A stretch of DNA of 64,000 nt from CAZAYP01 sp964489425 [NCBI: uncultured Verrucomicrobiota bacterium] (GTDB lineage: Bacteria; Verrucomicrobiota; Kiritimatiellia; RZYC01): contig CAZAYP010000002.1 of the NCBI GenBank assembly GCA_964489425.1, forward strand, positions 1 through 64,000, given 5' to 3'. A program made the translations under genes and the position numbers. Within the stretch, counting starts at the first letter, position 1; each line of letters opens with the position of its first letter. Positions 34,618 through 43,404 of the stretch are shown piece after piece. A model generated the notes under the pieces. The model was not told the origin of the DNA. It saw nothing but the letters and a program-made list of their open reading frames with translations, and did no database searches.

Positions 34618-35135
34618 TCGTCTCTCAACGCGTCCAATTGCGCCAGGATATCGAGGGCTGGGTGCAGCAGTACGGCGGCGACCGCAGCGCGCTGCTGCCC
34701 GTGCTCCAGGAAATCCAGAAAAAATACGCGCGGATCACCGAGTTCGCCCAGCAGGTCGTGGCCGACCTGCTGAAGATCCACCCCGTGGAAATCTACGGGG
34801 TGGTCACGTTCTACAGCTTCCTCAACCAGCGCGCGGCCGGCAAGTTCACCATCCGCCTGTGCCGCACGATCTCCTGCGACATGCAGGGCAAGGACCGCGT
34901 TGCCCGCCAGCTCGAGAACGACCTCGGCATCCGCTTTGGCGAGACGACCCCGGACGGCCGGTTCACCCTGGAATGGGCCAACTGCCTGGGCATGTGTGAC
35001 CAGGGCCCGGCGCTGCTGGTCAACGACCAGGTGGTCCCGCACGTGACGCCTGACAAGGTGCATCAAGTTCTGGAGAGCTGCCGCCACGCATTCGGCGCGC
35101 ACACGCTCCAGCAGCAGGAGGTGGTGTTGTCATGA
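34614..35135 (+). CDS. NuoE-like [2Fe-2S] subunit of NAD-linked [FeFe]-hydrogenase (HydC/HndA type)
   Basis: The 173-aa protein has the thioredoxin-like [2Fe-2S] fold of the 24-kDa complex I subunit. Cluster cysteines are in 'RLCRTISCDMQG' and 'ANCLGMCDQGPALLVN' (CX4C...CX3C). The N-terminal helical part has 'LLPVLQEIQKKYARI'. In trimeric hydrogenases this subunit works with the NuoF-like flavoprotein encoded next. Start and stop codons overlap those of both neighbours, indicating tight translational coupling. Confidence 0.93.
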   Translation: MIVSQRVQLRQDIEGWVQQYGGDRSALLPVLQEIQKKYARITEFAQQVVADLLKIHPVEIYGVVTFYSFLNQRAAGKFTIRLCRTISCDMQGKDRVARQLENDLGIRFGETTPDGRFTLEWANCLGMCDQGPALLVNDQVVPHVTPDKVHQVLESCRHAFGAHTLQQQEVVLS

Positions 35136-36331
35136 GCCAAGATGTGAAAACATACACATTTGCCGGCATCGAACCCCAGGCCGGCCTGCGGGCGGCCCTG
35201 GCCATGGGCCGGCCCGAGATCATCCGCGTCATCTCCGCGTCCGGGCTGAAAGGCCGCGGCGGCGCGGGGTTCCCCACCGGCGTCAAGTGGAACCTGGCGG
35301 CGGCGGCCAAGGGCGACCGCAAGTTCGTGGTCTGCAACGCCGACGAGGGCGAGCCCGGGACCTTCAAGGACCGGCTCATCCTGGGCGAGTTCGCGGATCT
35401 GGTGCTCGACGGCATGACGATCTGCGGGTTTGCCATTGGCGCGAAGCAGGGCTTCATCTATTTGCGCGGCGAGTACGCTTACCTGCGCGCCGGCCTGGAG
35501 CAGAAGCTGGCCCAGCGCCGCGCCGGCAAGCTGCTCGGCGCCGACATCCTCGGCGTGGCCGGGTTCAGCTTCGACATTGCCATCCGCATGGGATCCGGCG
35601 CCTATGTGTGCGGCGAGGAAACCGCGCTGATCGAGTCGCTCGAGGGCCAGCGCGGCGAGCCGCGCAACCGGCCGCCATTCCCGGTGGACACGGGCTTCCA
35701 GCGGTGCCCCACGGTGCCCAACAACGTCGAGACGTTCGCCTGGGCCGCGGCGATCCTGGTTAACGGCGCCGACTGGTTCAAGGGCCAGGGCACCGCGCGT
35801 TCGCCGGGGCTCAAGCTGTTCAGCGTGTCCGGCGACTGCGCGCGTCCCGGGGTGTACGAGTTCCCCATGGGCATCACCGTGGCCCAGTTGCTGGAGAAGG
35901 TCGGCGGCCAGGACGCCAAGGCCGCGCAGATCGGCGGGGCCTCGGGCCACTGCGTGCCTGCGGCGGAGTTCGCCCGTACCATCGCCTTCGAGGACATCCC
36001 CACCGGTGGGTCGGTGATCGTGTTTGGCCCGCAGCGCGACATGCTGCGCATGGCGGAGAACTTCATCGACTTCTTCTGCGACGAGTCCTGCGGCCAGTGC
36101 ACGCCCTGCCGCGAGGGCAACGAGAAGCTCAAGGAAGGGATTGATCTGCTCCGGCGGGGCCGCTGCTCCACCGGGTACCTCAAGGAACTGTGCGAACTGG
36201 GCGAGACCATGCAGCTCGCCTCCAAGTGCGGCCTGGGCCAGGCCAGCCCCAACGCGTTCCTGTCGATCGTCAAGCATTTCCCCGAGGAGCTCATGGGCCG
36301 CCTCGAACACGCCGCCGGCGCGGCCGAGTAA
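35132..36331 (+). CDS. NuoF-like FMN/NAD(P)H-binding hydrogenase subunit (HydB/HndC type)
   Basis: This 399-aa flavoprotein subunit has the NADH/FMN site ('SGLKGRGGAGFPTGVKWN', 'VCNADEGEPGTFKDR', 'GAYVCGEETALIESLEGQ') and the [4Fe-4S] ligands 'SCGQCTPCREG' plus a later Cys in 'SKCGLGQ'. It accepts or donates electrons from NAD(P)H. It lacks the N-terminal [2Fe-2S] and C-terminal double [4Fe-4S] extensions of the longest HydB proteins, so it is a compact version. Whether the complex bifurcates with ferredoxin cannot be told from sequence alone. Confidence 0.93.
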   Translation: MSQDVKTYTFAGIEPQAGLRAALAMGRPEIIRVISASGLKGRGGAGFPTGVKWNLAAAAKGDRKFVVCNADEGEPGTFKDRLILGEFADLVLDGMTICGFAIGAKQGFIYLRGEYAYLRAGLEQKLAQRRAGKLLGADILGVAGFSFDIAIRMGSGAYVCGEETALIESLEGQRGEPRNRPPFPVDTGFQRCPTVPNNVETFAWAAAILVNGADWFKGQGTARSPGLKLFSVSGDCARPGVYEFPMGITVAQLLEKVGGQDAKAAQIGGASGHCVPAAEFARTIAFEDIPTGGSVIVFGPQRDMLRMAENFIDFFCDESCGQCTPCREGNEKLKEGIDLLRRGRCSTGYLKELCELGETMQLASKCGLGQASPNAFLSIVKHFPEELMGRLEHAAGAAE

Positions 36332-36354
36332 CCATCCAAGGAGATTGATCAGTT

Positions 36355-38283
36355 ATGACCACCCCCATGAAGACGGAACCCGCCGGCGCCCGCGCGCCGA
36401 TGAGCACCCAGCCGCACAAGATCGCCGCGCCCGAAAATCTCGAGGCCATTGGCGCCAAGGTGTCGGTGGAGATCGACGGCGTCAAGGTCCAGGTGCCGCT
36501 GGGCACCACCATCCTGGAGGCTGCCCGCCAGCTGGGCATCCGCGTGCCCACGTTGTGTTATCACGAGGACCTGTGCATCGCCGGCGTGTGCCGGATCTGC
36601 GTCGTGGAGGTCGAGGGCCAGCGCACGCTCCAGGCGTCCTGCGCTTACCCGATCACCTCGCCGCTCAAGATCAAGACCCACACCCGCAAGGTGCGCAAGG
36701 CACGGCGCCATGTCCTCGACCTGCTGCTCTCGCGCCACTACGGCGAGTGTTACGCCTGCGTGCGCAACAACAACTGCGAGCTGCAGACCCTGGCCAAGGA
36801 GTACGGCGTGGACTTCTTCCGCTTCGGCCACCCGGACCAGCCGCGCCACGAGGAGGACACGTCCAGCTACTCCGTGGTGCGCGACATGGACAAGTGCGTC
36901 CTGTGCCGGCGCTGCATCCGCACCTGCATCGACCTGCAGGAAGTCGGCGTGCTCGAGGTCAAGGGCCGCGGCGCGCGTAGCCAGGTCACCACGTTTGGCG
37001 ACAAGCCGCTGGCGGACGTGGTCTGCATCAACTGCGGCCAGTGCATCAACCGCTGCCCCACGGGCGCGCTGCGCGCCAAGGATCCGACCTACGAGGTCTG
37101 GGCCGCGATCGATGACCCGGCCAAGCACGTCGTGATCCAGACCGCGCCCAGCCCGCGCGCGGGCATCGGCGAGTGCTTCGGCCTTGAGCCGGGGCATGCG
37201 CTGACCTTCCAGATGAACACCGCCCTGCGCCACTGCGGGTTCGACAAGGTGTTCGATACCAACTTTACCGCCGACCTCACGATCATCGAGGAAGGCACCG
37301 AGCTGCTGCAGCGCCTGCACAAGGCCCTGGTGCGCAAGGAAAGCGTGGCCCTGCCGCAGTTCACCAGCTGCTCGCCGGGCTGGGTCAAGTACCTGGAGCA
37401 TTTCTACCCCGAGTTGTTGGACCACATGTCGTCGGCCAAGAGTCCGCAGCAGATGTTCGGCGCGGTGATCAAGACGTATTATGCCAAGCTGAACAAGATC
37501 GACCCTGCCAACATTGTCACCGTGGCGCTGATGCCATGCTCGGCCAAGAAGTTCGAGTGCAACCGGCCGGAGATGTGCTCCAGCGGGTTCAAGGACGTGG
37601 ATTACGGCCTCACCACCCGCGAACTCGCCCAGATGATCAGCGAGGCCGGCATGTACCTGCCGGACGTGCCCAAGTCCGATTTCGACGACCCCTTTGGCAC
37701 GGCCACCGGGTCGGGCGTGATCTTTGGCGCCACGGGCGGCGTCATGGAGGCTGCCATGCGATCGGTGATTGAGCTGGTCTGCGGCGTCAAGGTGGAAGAC
37801 CTTTTTGCGCATGCCGACATCCTGCCGCTGCGCGGGTTTGAAGGCATCCGTTACGTGGAAGTTCCCATCAAGGCGGTTGGGCCGGTTCCGGCCTTGCTGA
37901 AAGGGCTGTTCGACTCGTGGGATTGGCTCAAGGGCGCGACTCTCAAGGCTGCGGTCTGCCACGGTACGGCCAACGCCCATCGCGTGCTCGAAGACATCAA
38001 GGCCGGCGGCAAGTTCAGCGAGTGCCACTTCATCGAGTTCATGGCGTGTCCTGGCGGGTGCCTGGGCGGCGGCGGCCAACCCATCCCGACCAGCCCGGAG
38101 ATCCGCGCGGCCCGCGCCAAGGCGATCTATTCCGAGGACCACGCTTACGAGGTGCGCAAATCGCATGAGAACCCGGCGGTGGCCAGAATCTACACCGAGT
38201 TCCTCACCGAGGGCCCGTGCGGCCACCTGAGCCACCAGTTGCTGCATACGCACTATACGCCCCGCGGCAAATACATCGCGTGA
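36355..38283 (+). CDS. hydA: [FeFe]-hydrogenase catalytic subunit (trimeric, group A3-like)
   Basis: The 642-aa protein starts with a [2Fe-2S] domain ('CIAGVCRICVVEV'), a His-ligated [4Fe-4S] site ('HYGECYACVRNNNC') and two [4Fe-4S] motifs ('CVLCRRCIRTC', 'CINCGQCINRC'). The H-domain has L2 'MPCSAKKFE' and L3 'EFMACPGGCLGGGGQP' intact. L1 reads 'FTSCSPGWVKY' (Cys339-Ser340) where characterised enzymes have TSCCPxW. A small-subunit-like C-terminus ('HENPAVARIY', 'HLLHTHY'-like) is fused. AAGGAG lies upstream. It reduces protons or oxidises H2 with NADH and ferredoxin. The maturases HydEFG are not in the window. Confidence 0.95.
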   Translation: MTTPMKTEPAGARAPMSTQPHKIAAPENLEAIGAKVSVEIDGVKVQVPLGTTILEAARQLGIRVPTLCYHEDLCIAGVCRICVVEVEGQRTLQASCAYPITSPLKIKTHTRKVRKARRHVLDLLLSRHYGECYACVRNNNCELQTLAKEYGVDFFRFGHPDQPRHEEDTSSYSVVRDMDKCVLCRRCIRTCIDLQEVGVLEVKGRGARSQVTTFGDKPLADVVCINCGQCINRCPTGALRAKDPTYEVWAAIDDPAKHVVIQTAPSPRAGIGECFGLEPGHALTFQMNTALRHCGFDKVFDTNFTADLTIIEEGTELLQRLHKALVRKESVALPQFTSCSPGWVKYLEHFYPELLDHMSSAKSPQQMFGAVIKTYYAKLNKIDPANIVTVALMPCSAKKFECNRPEMCSSGFKDVDYGLTTRELAQMISEAGMYLPDVPKSDFDDPFGTATGSGVIFGATGGVMEAAMRSVIELVCGVKVEDLFAHADILPLRGFEGIRYVEVPIKAVGPVPALLKGLFDSWDWLKGATLKAAVCHGTANAHRVLEDIKAGGKFSECHFIEFMACPGGCLGGGGQPIPTSPEIRAARAKAIYSEDHAYEVRKSHENPAVARIYTEFLTEGPCGHLSHQLLHTHYTPRGKYIA

Positions 38284-38302
38284 TCCGGCTTGGATCCGGG
38301 TG

Positions 38303-38335
38303 CTGAGCCCCTCGCAGGAGGGGCTCAGTTTTTTT
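38303..38335 (+). terminator. Rho-independent terminator of the hydrogenase operon
   Basis: CTGAGCCCCTC-gcag-GAGGGGCTCAG is a perfect 11-base stem with a four-base loop, followed by seven T. It is placed 20 bases after the hydA stop. Confidence 0.95.
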
Positions 38336-38386
38336 GGGGGGGCAGCCGGCGCGATCTGAGCAGCAACCCGCCGGCCGGGCGCCGGG

Positions 38387-41300
38387 TTATGGTTCCGGCA
38401 CCTTGACGCCGGTGCGGTAGTAAGCGCGGGGGATGGCGTTGGTCACCGAGAACGGCACCGCGGCACCGTTGTCCGCGCCCCACTTGTCAAAGCCGTAGCC
38501 CTGCCAGATCCCGCGCACCAGGTTGGTGGTCATCCACACGTCGTAGAGGCGCGAGTTGGTCGTGGGTGGGCCGGCGTGCAGCAGCAGCGTGCCCCGGCCC
38601 GTATAGTTGGTGATCTCGTTGCGGAAATACTTGGCGGCATTCAGCGGATCGGTATCCGCGCAGAATTCCTCGTAGTTGCTGTCCGGGTCGCCGTCGCGGT
38701 TGGCCGAGGGGGCGTCGTCGGGGTTGCTGGCGGGATTCAGGCCGTGCGCCACGGCCCAGTTGGTGTAGTAGTAAGGGCTGGGCGGCGCCTCGCCGGCCAC
38801 GATGTTGGTGGTGGAGGAATACACGCTGACGTGCGTGGAATTGGTGGCCTTGACCCGGTAAAAGTAGCGCGTTCCCTTGAACAGCCCGGTCACCACCTGG
38901 CTGATGGTGTCAACAACCAGGCCTTTGTATCCTGCCACATAGTCGTTGGTGGTGAAGGTCCCGGTGGCCGGCAGCGTGAAGTTGGTGGGGAACGCCGGAA
39001 ACGCCGCGGCATCGTTAGTTTCCCAGTTGTAGGACATGGCCACCCGTGCCAGCAATGTGGTTTTGGCCCCCGTCACACCAGCCGTGGTCCGGTACTGGTA
39101 ATTGTCCTTGTTGCCCAGGTCCAGGATCGTCCGACCGGCCACGCTGAGCGCTGCGGGAATATAGGATTTGTTGTTGCCCGGCGACCCGCTGCTGATCCAT
39201 GGGCCATTGATCGCCCAGCCTACGCCGTACAGAAAACTGGGGGTGGCCTTGTCGCCCTGGTACGCCAAGAGCGTATCCCCGGAGCCTGACAGGTCAAAAC
39301 TTCCTGTTTTGACAAACCCGATGCTCCCGGCGTCGATACGATAGGAAAGCATGCGGCCCGCCGGGATGGCTTCCGGGGCGGTATAGGTCACAATGCCTTC
39401 ATTGCCCACGAACGTCGTGTTGGACCAGGCATTGTCAGTGAGCGCAATCTGCGTTCCGGCAAGAAGGTTGACCATGGGGATCATATCAAAGCCCTTGGGC
39501 ACGTCGGCGTTGACGGTCACCACGACCAAGTCCCCCGCCGCGAGCTTGTTGGTCCAGACATCGCCGCCGCCGGTACCGGAGCGGAACGCGGCATTGGACG
39601 CCACGTCCAGGATATAGCCGGTGGCGCTGTCCACCTCCCGCCAGTTGGCGACAAAGCGATTCGACTCCACGGAGGTGGCGGCCCGGACTTCCGGCGCCGG
39701 CAGGAACGCGGAGATGGAGTAGACTACCACGGTCACCAGGTGCAGCGCGGTGCCATAGGCGTTCGCGGCATGGAATTTTACCACGTTGGTGCCCACGTCC
39801 ATGGCGCTGGGCCGCCAGCTGAACACGCTGCTGATGGGCGCCGGGCCGCTGACGTTGCTCCAGTTGGCCCCGGCCGGCACGTTGCTGGCCACGAGGGCCA
39901 CCGGTTGGCCGATGTCGCCCGCCGCCGCGTTGGCCGTGACGCCCAGGCTGAAGTAATTGCTTTCCTGAATCTGGTACCAACCGCCCAGCGGGTCGAGGGT
40001 GATAAAGGGCGGGCGGTTGCTCGGCACGATGCCGCGGGAATCGTAGAACAGCTCGACAAACTCGTACTTGGAATTGGCGGCGTCGCTGATCTCGCTGATC
40101 ACGAAGTTGTCCCGTCCGTTGCCGCCACAGCCGGAGCCGGGCGATGCATTGGCCATGGCGCTCACGATCCAGCTATTCGTCAGCGTGGCGTCATTGGTGG
40201 CGCTGATGCGCCGGATGCACTTGGTCGAAGGATTGAAGGAGGAGGGTGAGGGGCCATCGATGGGCACCTGCGCGTAATCGAGCAGCGTGTAGTACTCGCC
40301 GCCGTTGATCACCGGCATGCCGTCGCCGGTGTTGATGTACACGGTGTATGGGTTAAGGTTGGTTTTCCAGTAGGTCTGGAATTCTCCGCGCGTGGCGTTG
40401 CGCGCCACGATGATGTAGTTGCTGGGCGCGATCAGCGTGTCGTCCGCCAGGCGCAGCAGGAGGTCGTCCTTGCCGGCTTCGCTCTGGCGCACCCAGTAGC
40501 CGCCGACGTTCTTGGACCCGTCGGGCAGGGACACCACGGGCGTGGCATTGGTGTACGACATGGCCGGGCTCTGCGCGCCGGGCCCGGAATACTCGGCTTC
40601 AATGTAATATTCCACGACCGCCCCGTTGGTCTGGGCGGGCAGGGGGCCCTCCGTGGCATAGAAATTCTCGCCCCAATACACCATCGGGACGGCCTCAAAT
40701 CCCCCGTCATTGATTCGGTACCAGGCTTGGATCGACCCCAACTCGGCGCTGGCCGAGGGGATCACCATGCACTCGAGATAAATGGGGTCATTGGTCGTGG
40801 GCGCCTCGGGATTGGACTGCAGGCTCTCGAAGGTGACCCGCGCAAAAAGGCCCGTGCCCAGTTCCTGGTGCGGCGCGTTGATCTCGCCGCGCGTGTTTTC
40901 CGTGGGCCCGATCCAGAAGAAGGCCTCGAATGTCGTGCCGGTTCCGGCCATCTGGCAGTCGTAATCATCCGGTGTGGAGCTGTCTTCGACCACCCCGCAG
41001 TCATAGGATATCCGGCCGATAGCCGGCCCGTTGCTCGCGGTCATGGTGCCTTCATAAGTGAAGAAATCCAGCAGTCGGTTGGAGCTTACCAGGGCAAATC
41101 CATCGGCCGGCCCGTTCTGCAGGTTGGTCATGGCGAACCAGACCGCGCCATAGCCGCCGCCGGCGTCCTCGATCATCCCGGCGCAGGGCTTGGTGAGGTA
41201 GTATTTCCCGTCGCCGCCGTTGTAAGCATAAATCGTGTAGTTGTCCAAGTCGATCCCGGCCGCGCCGGCCAATTCCACGCCTTCATAGTTGTCTTCGCCC

Positions 41301-42448
41301 ACATCGTCATAGTGGAACTCGTTGATCCACGCGTAACCCGGCAGGTAGGTTGCGCCCACGCTGATGGCCACGATTTGCGTCGCGGTCCAGGTGCCGTCCG
41401 ACACCCAGAGCCGGATGTTGGTGGTCACGCCTTGGAACTCCACCGGCGGCGTCCATTCGACGCGGCCGAGGCGTTCGCCCGGTTGCGCGAACGTCGCGCC
41501 CGCCGGTAGCCAGTCCACGCCTAGGGTCAGCACGTTGGTGGGGTTGCGGTCCTGGCCGATGAACTCGAGCGTGTAGGGCCGGCCGACCTGCGCCGCGCGG
41601 TTGGTCGGCACGTAAATCCGCGGCGGTTGCGGACCAAGATGCGTGTCCAGGTCGCTGTACGCGCGCGGCATGATGTAATACCCATTGGACGGGATCAATG
41701 CCGTCGTCATCTGGAAGGCGATGCCCGTGAGGTCGAACCGGTTGGTGGGCACGAGTTGGCCCGGCGCCGAAGACGCTTTGTTGATGTACAGGTAACACGG
41801 GGTGCCGGCCGCGTCCGCAACGGTCGTCAAGGCATAATCCACCCCAAGGGGCCAAGTGGTCTGGCTGGACGTCACCAGCACGTTGGTGACCTTGATCAGG
41901 TTGGCTTCCCAGTCTTCCCCGTGCGCGAGGTAGTTGGCCAGCAGCACTTCGGCCGGGGTGACCGGCGCGGGCGTCGGGTTGGAGATGAAGAAGTCGCCAG
42001 CCGGATCGTACGGGTTGCCGTTATAGAACTCCGGGCGGATGCTGCGCATGCCGCGGTCCTGGTCGAGGTACCCGGTCAGGGTCACTTCCACGCCGGGCGC
42101 GAAAATCGCATTGTTGGTTTCCAAGTCGCAGTAGATACCGTAGCCGTAAAGGCGCACGCCCGCCGAACTGTCCTGCAGGTAAATGACCGTGTTGTTGGTG
42201 AAACTCAGGAACGGCGAGGTTACGCGCCCCTTGACGGTCCAGTATGTCCCCGTGGCCGGGAAAAACGTGTTGGTGCCGTGGAACAGCAAGTTGGTTTTGG
42301 CCGCGGCGATCAAGGTCTGGGCGGCGGCCGGATTGGGCGTTGCCAGCGTGCTCATCAGCACCAGCAGTGCCAGGCACGGCACACCGAGCGCCATGCGGCT
42401 CCCGGCCACTTGCCGGCCACTCCCATTGTGATGGTCAGTTGCGTTCAT
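38387..42448 (-). CDS. Secreted lamin-tail-domain surface protein
   Basis: This 1353-aa exported protein has a signal segment ('LGVPCLALLVLMSTLATPNP'). It has an OB-like/DUF5689-type N-terminal region ('VKGRVTSPFLSF', 'TLTGYLDQDRG'). A lamin-tail-type domain follows ('YAWINEFHYDDVGEDNYEGV', 'GVELAGAAGIDLDNYTIYAY'). Further along are Ig-like and fibronectin-III domains ('FVANWREVDSATGYILDVAS'). The C-terminus has a Ca-binding-like 'NRDGDPDSNYEEFCADTDP'. No catalytic site is recognised. The start at 42448 is chosen because GAGGAG lies just upstream; the frame runs on to 42637 through a dispersed hairpin. The likely role is cell-surface adhesion or matrix. Confidence 0.75.
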   Translation of the reverse strand: MNATDHHNGSGRQVAGSRMALGVPCLALLVLMSTLATPNPAAAQTLIAAAKTNLLFHGTNTFFPATGTYWTVKGRVTSPFLSFTNNTVIYLQDSSAGVRLYGYGIYCDLETNNAIFAPGVEVTLTGYLDQDRGMRSIRPEFYNGNPYDPAGDFFISNPTPAPVTPAEVLLANYLAHGEDWEANLIKVTNVLVTSSQTTWPLGVDYALTTVADAAGTPCYLYINKASSAPGQLVPTNRFDLTGIAFQMTTALIPSNGYYIMPRAYSDLDTHLGPQPPRIYVPTNRAAQVGRPYTLEFIGQDRNPTNVLTLGVDWLPAGATFAQPGERLGRVEWTPPVEFQGVTTNIRLWVSDGTWTATQIVAISVGATYLPGYAWINEFHYDDVGEDNYEGVELAGAAGIDLDNYTIYAYNGGDGKYYLTKPCAGMIEDAGGGYGAVWFAMTNLQNGPADGFALVSSNRLLDFFTYEGTMTASNGPAIGRISYDCGVVEDSSTPDDYDCQMAGTGTTFEAFFWIGPTENTRGEINAPHQELGTGLFARVTFESLQSNPEAPTTNDPIYLECMVIPSASAELGSIQAWYRINDGGFEAVPMVYWGENFYATEGPLPAQTNGAVVEYYIEAEYSGPGAQSPAMSYTNATPVVSLPDGSKNVGGYWVRQSEAGKDDLLLRLADDTLIAPSNYIIVARNATRGEFQTYWKTNLNPYTVYINTGDGMPVINGGEYYTLLDYAQVPIDGPSPSSFNPSTKCIRRISATNDATLTNSWIVSAMANASPGSGCGGNGRDNFVISEISDAANSKYEFVELFYDSRGIVPSNRPPFITLDPLGGWYQIQESNYFSLGVTANAAAGDIGQPVALVASNVPAGANWSNVSGPAPISSVFSWRPSAMDVGTNVVKFHAANAYGTALHLVTVVVYSISAFLPAPEVRAATSVESNRFVANWREVDSATGYILDVASNAAFRSGTGGGDVWTNKLAAGDLVVVTVNADVPKGFDMIPMVNLLAGTQIALTDNAWSNTTFVGNEGIVTYTAPEAIPAGRMLSYRIDAGSIGFVKTGSFDLSGSGDTLLAYQGDKATPSFLYGVGWAINGPWISSGSPGNNKSYIPAALSVAGRTILDLGNKDNYQYRTTAGVTGAKTTLLARVAMSYNWETNDAAAFPAFPTNFTLPATGTFTTNDYVAGYKGLVVDTISQVVTGLFKGTRYFYRVKATNSTHVSVYSSTTNIVAGEAPPSPYYYTNWAVAHGLNPASNPDDAPSANRDGDPDSNYEEFCADTDPLNAAKYFRNEITNYTGRGTLLLHAGPPTTNSRLYDVWMTTNLVRGIWQGYGFDKWGADNGAAVPFSVTNAIPRAYYRTGVKVPEP

Positions 42449-42496
42449 AAGCTCCTCTTTCGCCCGGTGGCGCGATATTCGGCGGCCTCGCCTTGT

Positions 42497-42559
42497 GTAG
42501 CGCAGGCGTCCCGCCTGTTTGCCCTTGGCGTTTAATGCAGGCGGGGACGCCTGCGCTAC
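42497..42559. repeat. Dispersed-type hairpin upstream of the lamin-tail gene
   Basis: GTAGCGCAGGCGTCCCGCCT and onward (42497-42517) is the inverse of 42538-42559, with one extra G. A 20-base loop separates the arms. The phrase 'gtagcgcagg/gtagcgcggg' recurs near 28435. It could form a strong stem, but there is no T-run. Confidence 0.75.
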
Positions 42560-42579
42560 GTCACGCACCACACAACTAC

Positions 42580-43404
42580 CTACGGCCCATTCAAATTCGG
42601 ATTGCTTGGGTTCCATTGAATCCCGCCGTAATTCCATGTCCGGTCCATGCCGGGCGTATAGATCTGGGCCTTGGTATAGGTGCCCACGTGCCCGTCGGCA
42701 AAGAGGATATGTGCCTTGCCCCGGTGGCGGAATGCATCGCCCGCCACGGATTCGACGCTGTCCATGGCCATGAAGCTCACGTGGTTGTTCGGGTAGGTGT
42801 AGCCGGGCCCGTAGATGGAGCTTTTGGCGGTGTAACCCTCAGCCATGAACGGAAAAACCGCCATGTTGGGTATGTTGGAAACACGGATTAGTTCCGGAAT
42901 GCCGGAGTTGGCGCTGACATCGGCCTCGGTGCGCCCGCGATTTCTGGCTTCCACCCACAGGTTAACCGGGTAGTTGCAGTAGAAATCGCGCGGATTTTTC
43001 AGGTCTGGCTCCTCTGCCGAGGCCGGGCAGACAAAGAACGAGTTGTCCATCGGCCGCGGCATCTTGCGGGCGATCCACAGGTTGCTCATGCACGTGACGT
43101 TGATGTAGGGCGGCAACACGTTGAACCAGCCGATGGAGGACATGGGGTCTGCCTCGGCGCCGCCGATCCCGGAACTTGATTTACTGCCCTGGTTGGGGAA
43201 TATGCCCCTGGAATCCTGAAAATACGAGGTCAGCGCCGTGCCCCATTGACGCAGGTTGGACGCGCACTTGGCGGACTTGCCCCGCGCCATCATGGACGCC
43301 ACGGCCGGGAACAGCAATGCGGCCAGCACCATGATAATGGCAATAACCACCAGCATTTCGAGCAGTGTAAAGGCTTTCAGCCGGCGCAGAATACGTTGAT
43401 TCAT
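42580..43404 (-). CDS. Type II secretion pseudopilin-like protein (prepilin N-terminal, H-X9-DG type)
   Basis: The 274-aa protein starts with a prepilin signal: 'RRLKAFTLLEMLVVIAIIMV', with cleavage expected before the Phe and Glu at position 5. It continues as a globular domain rich in Asn and Pro and ends with 'HRGKAHILFADGHVGTYTK', the H-X9-DG-like C-terminal motif frequent in PVC and related bacteria. The start at 43404 gives the usual short leader; the longer open frame upstream crosses a hairpin cluster. It may be assembled by the GspE-like ATPase at 29408-31165. Confidence 0.88.
   Translation of the reverse strand: MNQRILRRLKAFTLLEMLVVIAIIMVLAALLFPAVASMMARGKSAKCASNLRQWGTALTSYFQDSRGIFPNQGSKSSSGIGGAEADPMSSIGWFNVLPPYINVTCMSNLWIARKMPRPMDNSFFVCPASAEEPDLKNPRDFYCNYPVNLWVEARNRGRTEADVSANSGIPELIRVSNIPNMAVFPFMAEGYTAKSSIYGPGYTYPNNHVSFMAMDSVESVAGDAFRHRGKAHILFADGHVGTYTKAQIYTPGMDRTWNYGGIQWNPSNPNLNGP

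Noticed and set aside
36349-38253. 634-codon antisense frame over hydA
   Set aside because: The sense frame carries every hydrogenase motif, and the antisense product has no recognisable feature.
38387-38400. C-terminal 'VPEP' of the lamin-tail protein, considered as a PEP-CTERM sorting signal
   Set aside because: The protein ends there; the required membrane helix and basic tail after VPEP are missing.
42449-42637. Extension of the lamin-tail protein to 42637
   Set aside because: It translates a dispersed hairpin and would hide the signal peptide 60 residues inside the protein.
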